Assembly (NCBI GenBank): GCA_001464615.1
Contig: LNFI01000026.1
Location: forward strand, 1-32,439
DNA from: Sphingomonadales bacterium Ga0077557
GTDB taxonomy: Bacteria; Pseudomonadota; Alphaproteobacteria; Sphingomonadales; Sphingomonadaceae
DNA length: 32,439 bases
Direction of reading: 5' to 3'
Shown: piece after piece, positions 16,710 to 24,551 of the stretch
Layout of the letters: the number at the start of each line of letters is the position of its first letter
Numbering within the stretch: position 1 is the stretch's first letter
Translations under genes and position numbers: made by a program
Notes under the pieces: model-generated
Told to the model about the DNA's origin: nothing
What the model saw: the letters and a program-made list of their open reading frames with translations, nothing else
The model's database searches: none

Positions 16710-16724
16710 GTTCGTGTAATGTTC
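16710..16724. promoter_or_regulatory. LexA (SOS) box upstream of mmcB
   Basis: GTTC-GTGTAAT-GTTC is an exact match to the alphaproteobacterial LexA operator GTTC-N7-GTTC, a direct repeat. It ends 12 bp before the mmcB start codon, where bound LexA would block transcription or initiation. The match is exact in all eight defined positions. Confidence 0.85.
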
Positions 16725-16736
16725 TAGGGGCGGGGG

Positions 16737-17234
16737 ATGGTTGATCAACTATCCCCCGCTTCCCCGCATGAATCCTTGGCGGTCGCGCTCTGCGCAGCAG
16801 ATGTGGCGCGCGGTGTCACTCGCTTGCTGCTCAGACATGATTTGGTGGCGATCAGCGAAGTCGCGCTGGATGGCGGACGCCGCGCCGATCTGATGGCGAT
16901 TGATGCCCGTGGTGGGATTGTCATTGTCGAAATCAAGACATCACGCGCTGATTTGCTGGGCGACGGCAAATGGGGTGATTATCTGGCGCATTGTGATCGG
17001 TATTTTTGGGCCGTGCCCACCGGTTTTGATGTCACTCCGCTTGCTGGCCCCGCTTTTCTCCCCGAACGCACCGGCGTTATCGTTGCCGATCGTTATGATG
17101 CTGTGATTGTGCGCGAGGCGTTTACGACGCCGTTGTCCGCCTCCGCCCGAAAACGCGAAACGCTTGCCTTTGCGCGCCGCGCGGGTCGGCGGCTGATCGC
17201 GACGATTGATCCTGATGCTGACAGCCTCAACTGA
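16737..17234 (+). CDS. mmcB: MmcB-family DNA repair protein (putative PD-(D/E)XK nuclease)
   Basis: MmcB is required for mitomycin C resistance in Caulobacter and is SOS-regulated there; it is predicted to be a restriction-like endonuclease. The 165-residue protein contains the PD-(D/E)XK core: RADLMAIDARGG with Asp51, then IVIVEIKTSRADLLGD with Glu65 and Lys67, then KWGDYLAHCDRYFWAVP. A basic C-terminal segment (ARKRETLAFARRAGRR) may bind DNA. A consensus LexA operator lies immediately upstream, matching the known regulation. ATG 16737 is the first start after that operator. It is convergent with metW, 15 bp between stops. Confidence 0.92.
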   Translation: MVDQLSPASPHESLAVALCAADVARGVTRLLLRHDLVAISEVALDGGRRADLMAIDARGGIVIVEIKTSRADLLGDGKWGDYLAHCDRYFWAVPTGFDVTPLAGPAFLPERTGVIVADRYDAVIVREAFTTPLSASARKRETLAFARRAGRRLIATIDPDADSLN

Positions 17235-17249
17235 CCAATGGGGTCGGTC

Positions 17250-17843
17250 TTAATCTGATCGACGGAGCTGGAACACCGCATGTTCGGCAAGAAAATTTGC
17301 CGCTGCCGACGTGGTTGCCTTTCCATCCGATAAGAACCACGCGCCTTCCACGGTCACGCCGCGCTCTTTCACAAAGGCGCGAAAATCGTCGATCGTGACA
17401 TGGTGGATGTTGGGCGTGTCGTACCAGCGCTCGGGCAGCAGCCGCGTCACGGGCATCCGCCCCCCCCAGAGCAAGGACGCCCGCACCCGCCAATGCGCAA
17501 AATTCGGAAACGACACGAACGCTTGGCGGCCGATTCGCAGCAGATGATCGAGCACAACATCAGGCGCGCGCGCGGTCTGCAGCGTCTGACTGAGGATGGC
17601 ATAGTCGAAACTGGCATCCGGATAATCGGCAAGGTCGCGGTCGGCATCGCCCTGCACCACCGATAACCCCCGCGCGACGGCGGCGGCGACATTGCTGGCA
17701 TCGATCTCAAGCCCGCGCGCATCGACACCCTGAGTATCACGCAGCGCAGCCATTAAATCGCCATCGCCGCAGCCGATATCGAGCACACGGGTGCCGGGCG
17801 TCACATTGGCCGCGATGATCGCAAGATCGGGGCGCAGCGTCAT
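17250..17843 (-). CDS. metW: Methionine biosynthesis protein MetW
   Basis: MetW is a SAM-dependent methyltransferase-fold protein that accompanies MetX in many proteobacteria and is reported to be needed for efficient homoserine acylation. The 197-residue protein has the SAM-binding loop [10 protein letters not shown] (21-30), the acidic post-strand residue in GLEIDASN, and family-typical segments [21 protein letters not shown] and [17 protein letters not shown]. It begins at an ATGA overlap with metX. No missing key residues are seen. Confidence 0.95.
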   Translation of the reverse strand: MTLRPDLAIIAANVTPGTRVLDIGCGDGDLMAALRDTQGVDARGLEIDASNVAAAVARGLSVVQGDADRDLADYPDASFDYAILSQTLQTARAPDVVLDHLLRIGRQAFVSFPNFAHWRVRASLLWGGRMPVTRLLPERWYDTPNIHHVTIDDFRAFVKERGVTVEGAWFLSDGKATTSAAANFLAEHAVFQLRRSD

Positions 17844-18958
17844 GCCACTGACCGCAAAAAGCCATCGACCACTCGGTTCAGCTCCGGTGATTCGAGCAGA
17901 AAGGCGTCGTGTCCATAGGGGCTCGACAGTTCGACAAAGCTTGCCGCCGCACCGCTGGCGTTAAGCGCATGGACGATGCTGCGCGATTCGGCCGTCGGGT
18001 AAAGCCAGTCGGTATCGAAGCTGACGACGCAGAACCGCGCCGACGCGGCCCGAAATGCACTGGCCAGCATCCCGCCATGTTCCTCGGCCAGATCGAAATA
18101 ATCCATCGCGCGGGTGATATAGAGATAGCTATTGGCATCGAAGCGATCGACGAAGCTGATTCCCTGGTGTCGCAAATAGCTTTCGACCTGGAAATCAGCG
18201 TCAAAGCCGAAGCTCTTGGCCTCCCTCGCCTGTAGGCGCCGCCCGAATTTCTCGGTGAGCCCTGCTTCGGAAAGATAGGTGATGTGCGCTGCCATCCGCG
18301 CGACCGCCAGGCCAGCTATGGGCGGTTCGCCGCTGGCATAATAATCGCCCCCCTGCCAGCGCGGATCGGCCATCACCGCCTGCCGACCAACCTCGTGAAA
18401 GGCGATATTCTGCGCGGTGTGGCGCGCGGTAGAGGCGATCACCACCGCCGCGCGGACGCGATCAGGGAAGGTCGCGGGCCAGCTGAGCGCTTGCATGCCC
18501 CCCATCGACCCGCCCACGACGGCGCGCAAGCACCTGACACCCAGATGATCGAGCAGCATCGCCTGCGCCCGGACCATGTCGCGAATAGTAATGACGGGAA
18601 AGCTCATCGCCCAAGGCGCGCCGGTTGCCGGGTTGATGCTGGCGGGTCCCGACGAACCTAGGCAACTCCCCAGCACATTGGCACAGATCACGAAATACCG
18701 GTCGGTATCAATTGGCTTGCCGGGCCCGACCATTTGCAACCACCAGCCCGGCTTGCCGGTGCGCGGATGCACCGAGGCGACATGTTGGTCCATCGTCAGC
18801 GCGTGGCAGATCAGGATCGCATTGCTGCCGTCGGCATCGAGCGCGCCGTATGTTTCATAAGCGATATCCACCGGCGACAGGGCAATGCCACCGTCGAGCG
18901 GCAAGGGCCCTGGCAGGGTGATGGAGCGGCTGAGCCCGAAACGTTGGTCGTCCGACAT
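17840..18958 (-). CDS. metX: Homoserine O-acyltransferase MetX
   Basis: MetX activates homoserine for methionine synthesis by O-acetylation or O-succinylation; the acyl donor cannot be fixed from sequence by eye. The 372-residue alpha/beta-hydrolase has the nucleophile in GGSMGGMQ (Ser151), the acid in SFDTDWLYP (Asp317) and the histidine in [11 protein letters not shown] (His350). The oxyanion region reads [12 protein letters not shown] (94-105). It is coupled by ATGA to metW. The 66-bp gap to the divergent hisC gene is too short for a SAM-I riboswitch, and no SAM-II-like element is seen. Confidence 0.95.
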   Translation of the reverse strand: MSDDQRFGLSRSITLPGPLPLDGGIALSPVDIAYETYGALDADGSNAILICHALTMDQHVASVHPRTGKPGWWLQMVGPGKPIDTDRYFVICANVLGSCLGSSGPASINPATGAPWAMSFPVITIRDMVRAQAMLLDHLGVRCLRAVVGGSMGGMQALSWPATFPDRVRAAVVIASTARHTAQNIAFHEVGRQAVMADPRWQGGDYYASGEPPIAGLAVARMAAHITYLSEAGLTEKFGRRLQAREAKSFGFDADFQVESYLRHQGISFVDRFDANSYLYITRAMDYFDLAEEHGGMLASAFRAASARFCVVSFDTDWLYPTAESRSIVHALNASGAAASFVELSSPYGHDAFLLESPELNRVVDGFLRSVA

Positions 18959-19024
18959 GGTCCGGGCGCTAGGGCCGGGGCGTTCTCCTTGTCAATCCAA
19001 GCACCAAGCGGCTATGCGCGGCGT

Positions 19025-20125
19025 ATGTCCGCTCCCGCCCCTAAAGAATGGGTCATGGCCATCGCGCCATATGTCCCCGGCCGCTCCACCGCCGATGATG
19101 GGCGTAAGCTCGTCAAGCTCTCCGCGAACGAAAATCCGCTGGGGACTAGCCCGCATGCGCGCGCCGCCTTTGACGCGGCGGACCGCTCGCTTGATCGCTA
19201 TCCCGATCCGGGCGCGACGATCCTGCGTGACGCCGTGGCCGCGACCTATGGTCTGGATGTCGATCGCGTCATTTACGGCACCGGATCGGACGATGTCCTC
19301 CATCTCGCGGCGGGCGCCTTTGCCGGGCCCGGCGATGAGGTGATCTTCGTCCATTATGGCTTTGCGGTTTACGAAATTGCCGCGCGCCGCGTCGGCGCCA
19401 CCCCCGTGGTCGCGCCCGATAAGGATTACGCGACCGATGTCGACGCAATCCTCGCCTGCGTCACCGATCGCACCCGGATTGTCTTCCTCGCCAATCCCAA
19501 CAACCCAACCGGCACCTTCACCCCGCGCGCGGAAATCGCCCGGCTGCACGCGGCCCTCCCCAAAAACGTGCTGCTGGTGATCGATCAGGCCTATGCCGAA
19601 TATATCGACGCTGAAGAGGATGACGCCGGCCTCGCGCTGGCGATGACCGAGAGCAATGTGCTGATCACCCGCACCTTTTCGAAAATCTATGGCCTTGCCG
19701 CTGAGCGGATTGGCTGGGGCTATGGCGCTGCGCCGCTGATCGAAGCGATGCACCGCATCCGCCTGCCCTTTAACGTCACGACGGCGGGCCAGCTGGCGGC
19801 GGTCGCGGCGCTCGGTGATACCGATTTCGTTGCGTCGGCGCGGGCGCATAATGCCAAGTGGCGCGCCTGGCTGGCGGATGAAGTCGCCTCAATGGGCAAT
19901 CTTGGCCTGCGTGCGGTGCCCTCCAAGGCGAATTTCCTGCTGGTGTTGTTCGAAGGCACAGTCACCGCCGAGACTGCCTATAAAGGGCTGATGGAGCGCG
20001 GCTATATCGTCCGCTGGCTGCCGGGGCAGGGCCTGCCGCACGGGTTGCGCATGACGATCGGCACCGAGGCGGAGACGCGCGGGCTCGCCGCCGCACTGCG
20101 CGATATCCTCGAGCCTGCGGGCTGA
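19025..20125 (+). CDS. hisC: Histidinol-phosphate/aromatic aminotransferase (HisC)
   Basis: This is a class I/II PLP enzyme that transaminates imidazole-acetol phosphate in histidine synthesis; paralogs next to tyrosine genes also act on prephenate or aromatic keto acids. From ATG 19025 it has 366 residues: KLSANENPLGTSP (31-43), YGTGSDDVL (84-92), ANPNNPTG (156-163), DQAYAEY (187-193), the Schiff-base lysine in TRTFSKIYGLA (Lys220), and ERIGWGYG (227-234). The frame is open 97 codons upstream, but that part overlaps metX on the other strand and has no family similarity. Its stop overlaps the tyrC start by one base (TGATG). An equivalent aminotransferase-tyrC pair is known from Zymomonas mobilis. 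Confidence 0.93.
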   Translation: MSAPAPKEWVMAIAPYVPGRSTADDGRKLVKLSANENPLGTSPHARAAFDAADRSLDRYPDPGATILRDAVAATYGLDVDRVIYGTGSDDVLHLAAGAFAGPGDEVIFVHYGFAVYEIAARRVGATPVVAPDKDYATDVDAILACVTDRTRIVFLANPNNPTGTFTPRAEIARLHAALPKNVLLVIDQAYAEYIDAEEDDAGLALAMTESNVLITRTFSKIYGLAAERIGWGYGAAPLIEAMHRIRLPFNVTTAGQLAAVAALGDTDFVASARAHNAKWRAWLADEVASMGNLGLRAVPSKANFLLVLFEGTVTAETAYKGLMERGYIVRWLPGQGLPHGLRMTIGTEAETRGLAAALRDILEPAG

Positions 20126-21033
20126 TGCTCCCCTTTGCGCGCATTACGATCATCGGGCTCGGGCTGATCGGCTCGTCAATCGCCCATGCGGTTCGCGCGA
20201 ACATGCCGACGGTGCGGCTGACCGGGCATGATGCCGATCCCGATGTGCGGCGCGTGGCCGATCGGCTGCAGCTGTGCGACGATATTGCTGATACAGCGGG
20301 CGCGGCGGTGATTGATGCCGATCTCGTCATCCTGTGCGTCCCGATTGGGGCGATGGCCGCCGTGGCAGAGGCGATCCGCGCCGATCTCCCCGCTGACGCG
20401 ATCGTCAGCGATGTCGGCAGCTGCAAGGAAGAGGTCGCACGGGTGCTGGTCGAGGGGCTGCCCAGCGCGATCATCGTCCCCGCGCATCCGGTGGCGGGTA
20501 CCGAGCGATCGGGCCCGGAAGCCGGGTTTGCGACGCTGTTCCAGGGGCGCTGGTGTATCGTTACGCCAATCGACGGCATGGCTGAGGCCGCGACCGAGCG
20601 GGTCAGCGAATTCTGGCGGCGCCTAGGCGCGAACATTGAGCTGATGGCGCCCGATCATCACGACCGTGTGCTCGCAGTCACCAGCCATTTGCCGCATCTT
20701 ATTGCCTATACCATCGTCGGCACCGCTTCAGATCTCGAAGAAGTGACTCAGTCCGAAGTGATCAAATATTCGGCCGGCGGGTTTCGCGATTTCACTCGCA
20801 TCGCTGCCTCCGATCCGACCATGTGGCGCGATGTCTTCCTGTCGAACCGCGAAGCCGTGCTCGATATGCTCCAACGTTTCTCGGAGGATCTCTCCCAGCT
20901 CCAGCGCGCGATCCGCTGGGGCAAGGGCGATGAGCTATTCGATCTGTTCACCCGCACCCGCGCGGTGCGGCGGAGCATCATTGAACAGGGGCAAGACGAT
21001 GCCGCGCCTGATTTCGGGCGGGCGCACGAATAG
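20125..21033 (+). CDS. tyrC: Prephenate/arogenate (cyclohexadienyl) dehydrogenase
   Basis: The enzyme oxidatively decarboxylates prephenate and/or arogenate in tyrosine synthesis. The 302-residue protein starts with the dinucleotide-binding loop IIGLGLIGSSIA (9-20). It has VPIGAM (72-77), SDVGSCKEEV (95-104), the active-site HPVAGTERSG (121-130), and the helical C-terminal dimerisation domain with SHLPHLIAY and GGFRDFTRIAASDPTMWRDV. There is no ACT regulatory domain. It is coupled to hisC, so the pair likely supplies histidine and tyrosine precursors. Substrate choice (prephenate versus arogenate) cannot be decided here; the symbol follows the sphingomonad (Zymomonas) convention. Confidence 0.92.
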   Translation: MLPFARITIIGLGLIGSSIAHAVRANMPTVRLTGHDADPDVRRVADRLQLCDDIADTAGAAVIDADLVILCVPIGAMAAVAEAIRADLPADAIVSDVGSCKEEVARVLVEGLPSAIIVPAHPVAGTERSGPEAGFATLFQGRWCIVTPIDGMAEAATERVSEFWRRLGANIELMAPDHHDRVLAVTSHLPHLIAYTIVGTASDLEEVTQSEVIKYSAGGFRDFTRIAASDPTMWRDVFLSNREAVLDMLQRFSEDLSQLQRAIRWGKGDELFDLFTRTRAVRRSIIEQGQDDAAPDFGRAHE

Positions 21034-21213
21034 GGTGGGGGTCTGAATGGTGGAAGGCCGACAGCCATCAATGGTCGGGCGACCATAGCCGCTGTTGCGA
21101 GCCAATTTGATTCCGACCATCAAGCACGATTCCCGCAGGGCGCACTGCCCTTGACTAACCGTGAGGCTTTTCTACCCTTGGTCGCTCCCTTTTGGCAGAT
21201 GGACCCTTCAAAA

Positions 21214-21477
21214 ATGACGCGAGCGGCATTGGCGTTTTGTCTCTTTGGTTCCGCTCTCCTCGCTGGGTGCGATAAATTGAGCGCGTCGTTGGAGACCGCG
21301 CCGATCAAAGCAACCACCGTTGAGGGCAAGGTTCGCAGCCGAAGGGCGGGCGGCGAGGAGATTCGCGTTTGGCGCGATCCGGAAACCGGATGCCAGTATT
21401 TGTTATGGGAGCGTCGGCAGAGGGGCAGCATGACGCCACGACTGACGCCCGACGGACGGCCCATGTGCAAGCCGTAG
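21214..21477 (+). CDS. Small predicted lipoprotein of unknown function
   Basis: From ATG 21214 this encodes 87 residues: a lipoprotein signal MTRAALAFCLFGSALLAGC with lipobox LAGC, then DKLSASLETAP and a small domain with EEIRVWRDPETGCQYLLW and TPRLTPDGRPMC. The pattern of a strand, D-x-ETG-x-x-YL and a TP-L-x-x-DG-x-P tail resembles DUF6440-type domains, which I note only as a resemblance. A longer frame from TTG 21151 is possible but would bury the signal peptide. It stands alone between tyrC (181 bp upstream, with TTGACT at 21151-21156 as a possible -35) and convergent plsC (41 bp). A 16-bp palindrome lies upstream at 21071-21086. Confidence 0.7.
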   Translation: MTRAALAFCLFGSALLAGCDKLSASLETAPIKATTVEGKVRSRRAGGEEIRVWRDPETGCQYLLWERRQRGSMTPRLTPDGRPMCKP

Positions 21478-21518
21478 TCGGCGGCGGAACAGGTAAGGGC
21501 GACAGCCGACCCTATCCT

Positions 21519-22202
21519 TTAATCCAGTACGTTGATCGCCGCGTGCACCCGTGCCTCGATCTCCTCGCGCGGCAGTTTTGCCGGAATCCGCTCACCAAAG
21601 CGGAAGGTGACGACGCCGGGGCGCTTGGCGCCTTGCCTTGGCCAGACATCGCCCGAATTGATCGCAATTGGCACCACCGGCAGCCCCAGCACCCGGTAAA
21701 GCCCGGCAAAGCCTGATCGCAGCGGTGGTTTCTCGCCGGCCGCTACCCGCGTCCCTTCGGGAAAGATGATGACTGACCGGCCCTGGGCGAGTGCTGCCTT
21801 GGCCTCGCGCATCATCTGCCGGAGCGCGGCGGCATTGGCGTCACGATCGACGACGATCGCGCCATAATGCTGCACTGCCCAGCCCCAGACCGGGATTGCC
21901 GCGAGCTCCCGCTTGATCACAAATACCGGGTTGCCCAGCGTCCGGCACAGCTCCAGCGTTTCGAACATCGCGTGGTGCTTGGCGGCGTAAAAAGTGGGTT
22001 CGGGTGACACGCCGCCCTCGTAGCGGGTGGTGATCCCCAGGGTGACCCGCGCGGCAAAGCGATGAAAACGCGACCACAGATGGACATTGGCCATGAACGC
22101 GCGGTGGCCAAGCAGCGCGGTAATCGGCGTCGCCGCAACAATCGGCACCGATCCCAGATAGAAAAGCAGCGTGAATGCCCAGGTTCGTATTTGATTGATC
22201 AC
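21519..22202 (-). CDS. plsC: 1-acyl-sn-glycerol-3-phosphate acyltransferase (PlsC family)
   Basis: The product is predicted to acylate lysophosphatidic acid at the inner membrane during phospholipid synthesis. From GTG 22202 it has 227 residues with a hydrophobic N-terminal segment (about 9-31). The catalytic motif appears as KHHAMFET (His76-x4-Glu81, where the classical form is HX4D). Further motifs are the substrate-binding IIFPEGTR (145-152) and VVPIAINSGDVWPR (176-189). HX4E is a known variant in proteobacterial PlsC-like enzymes. The longer frame (to 22412) is rejected because GTG 22202 overlaps the ydcF-like stop by four bases (GTGA). It is last in ftsE-ftsX-ydcF-plsC. Confidence 0.9.
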   Translation of the reverse strand: MINQIRTWAFTLLFYLGSVPIVAATPITALLGHRAFMANVHLWSRFHRFAARVTLGITTRYEGGVSPEPTFYAAKHHAMFETLELCRTLGNPVFVIKRELAAIPVWGWAVQHYGAIVVDRDANAAALRQMMREAKAALAQGRSVIIFPEGTRVAAGEKPPLRSGFAGLYRVLGLPVVPIAINSGDVWPRQGAKRPGVVTFRFGERIPAKLPREEIEARVHAAINVLD

Positions 22203-22735
22203 GTGCCGATCCCCAGGCCCAGGGCAACCCGGCGAACCAAATATTTGTGATATTCCGCCAGCAGCAGCAAAAAGCGCGGCGCGCCGGCGACGCCATCGCC
22301 CACAACCTCGACCTTGGTGCCGAGCGCGGAGGTGAGTTCGAGGCGGGCGCGGCGAAGATGCCAGTCCGCCGTGACCAACCGAACTGATCGATACCCGTGG
22401 CGGCGAACCCAATCGCGGGTTTCTTCGGCATTGGATCGGGTATCGACGGCCTCACGCCCCAGATCAATGCAGCAGGCAAACAGCTTGGGCGATGTGCGAT
22501 AGGCGATGGCGAGATCAATCGGGCGCACCCCTTGATCGACGCCGGTCACCAGCATTCGCTTGGCCGCGCCGGCTTTCAACAGCGCAATCCCGCGATCAAT
22601 CCGTCCCGGGCCGCCGGTCGGCACCACAATCGCATCGGTGTGACGATTGTCGAGCGGGCCGGGCAGGGTCAGCATGAACCAGGCAAAGCCAAGCAACCAG
22701 GCAATCGCCGTCAGCCCCACTATCTGCCGGATCAC
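22199..22735 (-). CDS. YdcF-family (DUF218) membrane-anchored protein
   Basis: From GTG 22735 the 178-residue protein has one N-terminal membrane segment (about 4-22) and a DUF218/YdcF domain: TDAIVVPTGGPGRIDRGIAL (33-52), RMLVTGVDQGV (60-70), DTRSNAEETRDWVRRHG (98-114) and RLVTADWHLRRARLEL (119-134). ElyC and SanA of this superfamily affect envelope integrity and peptidoglycan precursor metabolism in E. coli, but the reaction is unknown. It is coupled by GTGA to ftsX upstream and plsC downstream, which suggests an envelope role. A longer frame upstream would overlap ftsX and is not used. Confidence 0.87.
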   Translation of the reverse strand: MIRQIVGLTAIAWLLGFAWFMLTLPGPLDNRHTDAIVVPTGGPGRIDRGIALLKAGAAKRMLVTGVDQGVRPIDLAIAYRTSPKLFACCIDLGREAVDTRSNAEETRDWVRRHGYRSVRLVTADWHLRRARLELTSALGTKVEVVGDGVAGAPRFLLLLAEYHKYLVRRVALGLGIGT

Positions 22736-23625
22736 AGGAATCGCCTGAGCGCGCCGAGCACCGCGAATCGTGCGGCTACCGTCGCCAGCAGCGCAAACAG
22801 GATCGGCAGGCCGACGAGCAGCACCCAATCGCGTTCGGAAAGGGCAATGCCGCTGAGCAAATCCGATCCAAGCCCCGACAATTGGCTGCCGATGATGCTG
22901 ATCGTCAGCATCGCCAGCGCCGTCCCTGCCACCCCGCCATAGAGCGTATCGAGCGCAATGCGCCGCTGAAACAACCGCGCGACCTGCATATCGGTGGAGC
23001 CAAGCATATGCAGCACCTCGATGGTTTCACGGTGCGTGTCGAGCCCGGCGCGCCCGACCAGAATGACGACAGCGGCGGTGGCGCCTGCCATCAGCAGCAC
23101 TAGCCCCAGCGCCAGCCAAACCATCAGCCGCATGAAATTGCTGACCGGCGACATCCAGCTTTCATGCCGATCAATCCGGGCGGTGGGGGCAATGGCGTGG
23201 ATGGCGGCCGTCAGCCGGTCGATCGCCGCAGCGCTGCCTGCGCCTAGCTGAACATCGATCATCGCTGGCACCGGCAAATCGGGATCGGTGCCGTCTTCGC
23301 CCAGCCATGGCCGCAGCAGGGCGGCGAGTTGCGCGCGATCGACGGGATCGGCGCGGGTCACGCCGCGAATCTGGCGGATTGCTGCAAGCGCAGCGCCCGC
23401 CTGGCGTTCGCGCACTGCTTCATTGGCTTCGACGATCTGCACCGTCAGTCGCCCGGCCAATTGTCGATCGAGCACGGATGCCGCTGCCAGCGTGCCCAGC
23501 CCGAACGCCGCCGCCAGCACGGTCAGAAACAACATGATCGCCATGATCCACATCATCGATCGGGTCCGCCTGCTTTCATCGAGCAGGCGGCGATCGGCGG
23601 CGGGGGTGATGATGCGGATCTTCAT
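22732..23625 (-). CDS. ftsX: Cell-division ABC-transporter permease FtsX
   Basis: FtsX forms with FtsE a type VII ABC transporter-like complex at the division septum that activates peptidoglycan hydrolases. The 297-residue protein shows the FtsX plan: a cytoplasmic N terminus, TM1 at about 24-50, an extracytoplasmic domain of roughly 100 residues (LTVQIVEANEAV to SPVSNFM), then TM2-TM4, with the conserved cytoplasmic EVLHMLGSTDMQVARLFQRR loop between TM2 and TM3. It begins at an ATGA overlap with ftsE and ends at a GTGA overlap with the ydcF-like gene. Confidence 0.93.
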   Translation of the reverse strand: MKIRIITPAADRRLLDESRRTRSMMWIMAIMLFLTVLAAAFGLGTLAAASVLDRQLAGRLTVQIVEANEAVRERQAGAALAAIRQIRGVTRADPVDRAQLAALLRPWLGEDGTDPDLPVPAMIDVQLGAGSAAAIDRLTAAIHAIAPTARIDRHESWMSPVSNFMRLMVWLALGLVLLMAGATAAVVILVGRAGLDTHRETIEVLHMLGSTDMQVARLFQRRIALDTLYGGVAGTALAMLTISIIGSQLSGLGSDLLSGIALSERDWVLLVGLPILFALLATVAARFAVLGALRRFL

Positions 23626-24326
23626 GATTGGCCGCCGGGCGGATGCCGCAGTGAACCGGTCGGATCAAGCAATCGCCCGCGATCGAGCCGCATCATATGC
23701 GCATTGGGGATGCGACCAAGCAGATGGAAATCATGCGTTGCCACCACCACGGTGGTGCCCAGCCGATTAAGGCTGTCGAACAAATGCAGCAGCCGTTCGG
23801 CCATATCGGGATCGACATTGCCCGTTGGCTCGTCAGCGACCAGAATTTCGGGGCGGCCAATCACGGCGCGGGCAATCGCCACCCGCTGTTGTTCGCCACC
23901 CGATAATGTCGGCGGTTTGGCCTCGACCCGGTCCGACAGGCCAACCCAGGCCAGCATTTCGCGCACTGGCGCCTCGACATCGGCCTCTGGCACGCCCGAA
24001 ACCCGCAATGGCAGCGCGATATTGTCATAAGCTGAAAGATGCGGCAGCAGCCGGAAATCCTGAAAAACCACGCCGATGCGGCGGCGAAAGCCGGGCAGGC
24101 GGCTGCGCGGCAGCGTGCCAGCGTCTTCGCCGAACAGCTTGATCGACCCGCGGCTGGGGCGCTGCGACAGATAGAGCAGCTTCAACAAAGATGTTTTCCC
24201 AGCGCCAGAGGCGCCAGTGAGGAAATAAAAGGCGCCGCTCGATAGCGTGAAGCTGACATCGGTGAGCGTTTCCTGCCCCGATCCATAACGCAGCCCGACA
24301 TTGTCGAAATGAACGATATTCGCCAT
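23622..24326 (-). CDS. ftsE: Cell-division ATP-binding protein FtsE
   Basis: FtsE is the ATPase of the FtsEX complex. From ATG 24326 it has 234 residues: Walker A GASGAGKT (38-45), Q-loop VVFQDFRLLPH (86-96), signature LSGGEQQR (141-148), Walker B ILVADEPTGNVD (161-172) and the switch histidine in VVVATHDFHLL. The frame is open 18 codons upstream, but the family start is MANIVHFDNV. It heads ftsE-ftsX-ydcF-plsC. The 225-bp gap upstream is shared with the divergent zinc-ribbon gene and presumably holds both promoters; no clear -35/-10 pair was found. Confidence 0.96.
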   Translation of the reverse strand: MANIVHFDNVGLRYGSGQETLTDVSFTLSSGAFYFLTGASGAGKTSLLKLLYLSQRPSRGSIKLFGEDAGTLPRSRLPGFRRRIGVVFQDFRLLPHLSAYDNIALPLRVSGVPEADVEAPVREMLAWVGLSDRVEAKPPTLSGGEQQRVAIARAVIGRPEILVADEPTGNVDPDMAERLLHLFDSLNRLGTTVVVATHDFHLLGRIPNAHMMRLDRGRLLDPTGSLRHPPGGQS

Positions 24327-24551
24327 GGCGGCGCGGTTTCCGCTTTCGATGATTGACCCGATCTGCCGCAGCCATCGCACGCCCCGGCGGGCGGCTCAAG
24401 CGCGGTGGACGGGCAACTCGGCGCAAAGCGGGCCGCGCGGCATGTTTCTGCAAAGCTTCTGCTTGCCAGTTTGGCCAGCAACGTGCTTAGAATTCCCACT
24501 GGAAAAAAGTTGGTGGCCTTGGGTGGTCCTGAAACAACGAAACGTATCGAC

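Noticed and set aside
18734..19024. N-terminal 97-codon extension of the hisC frame
   Set aside because: It overlaps metX antisense and carries no aminotransferase similarity; the family start is at 19025.
18959..19024. SAM riboswitch upstream of metX
   Set aside because: The divergent gap is only 66 bp and shows no SAM-I or SAM-II-like stem arrangement.
21477..21510. GTCGGC/GCCGAC hairpin between the lipoprotein gene and plsC as a terminator
   Set aside because: Only 6 bp with a 22-base loop and no T-run on either strand.
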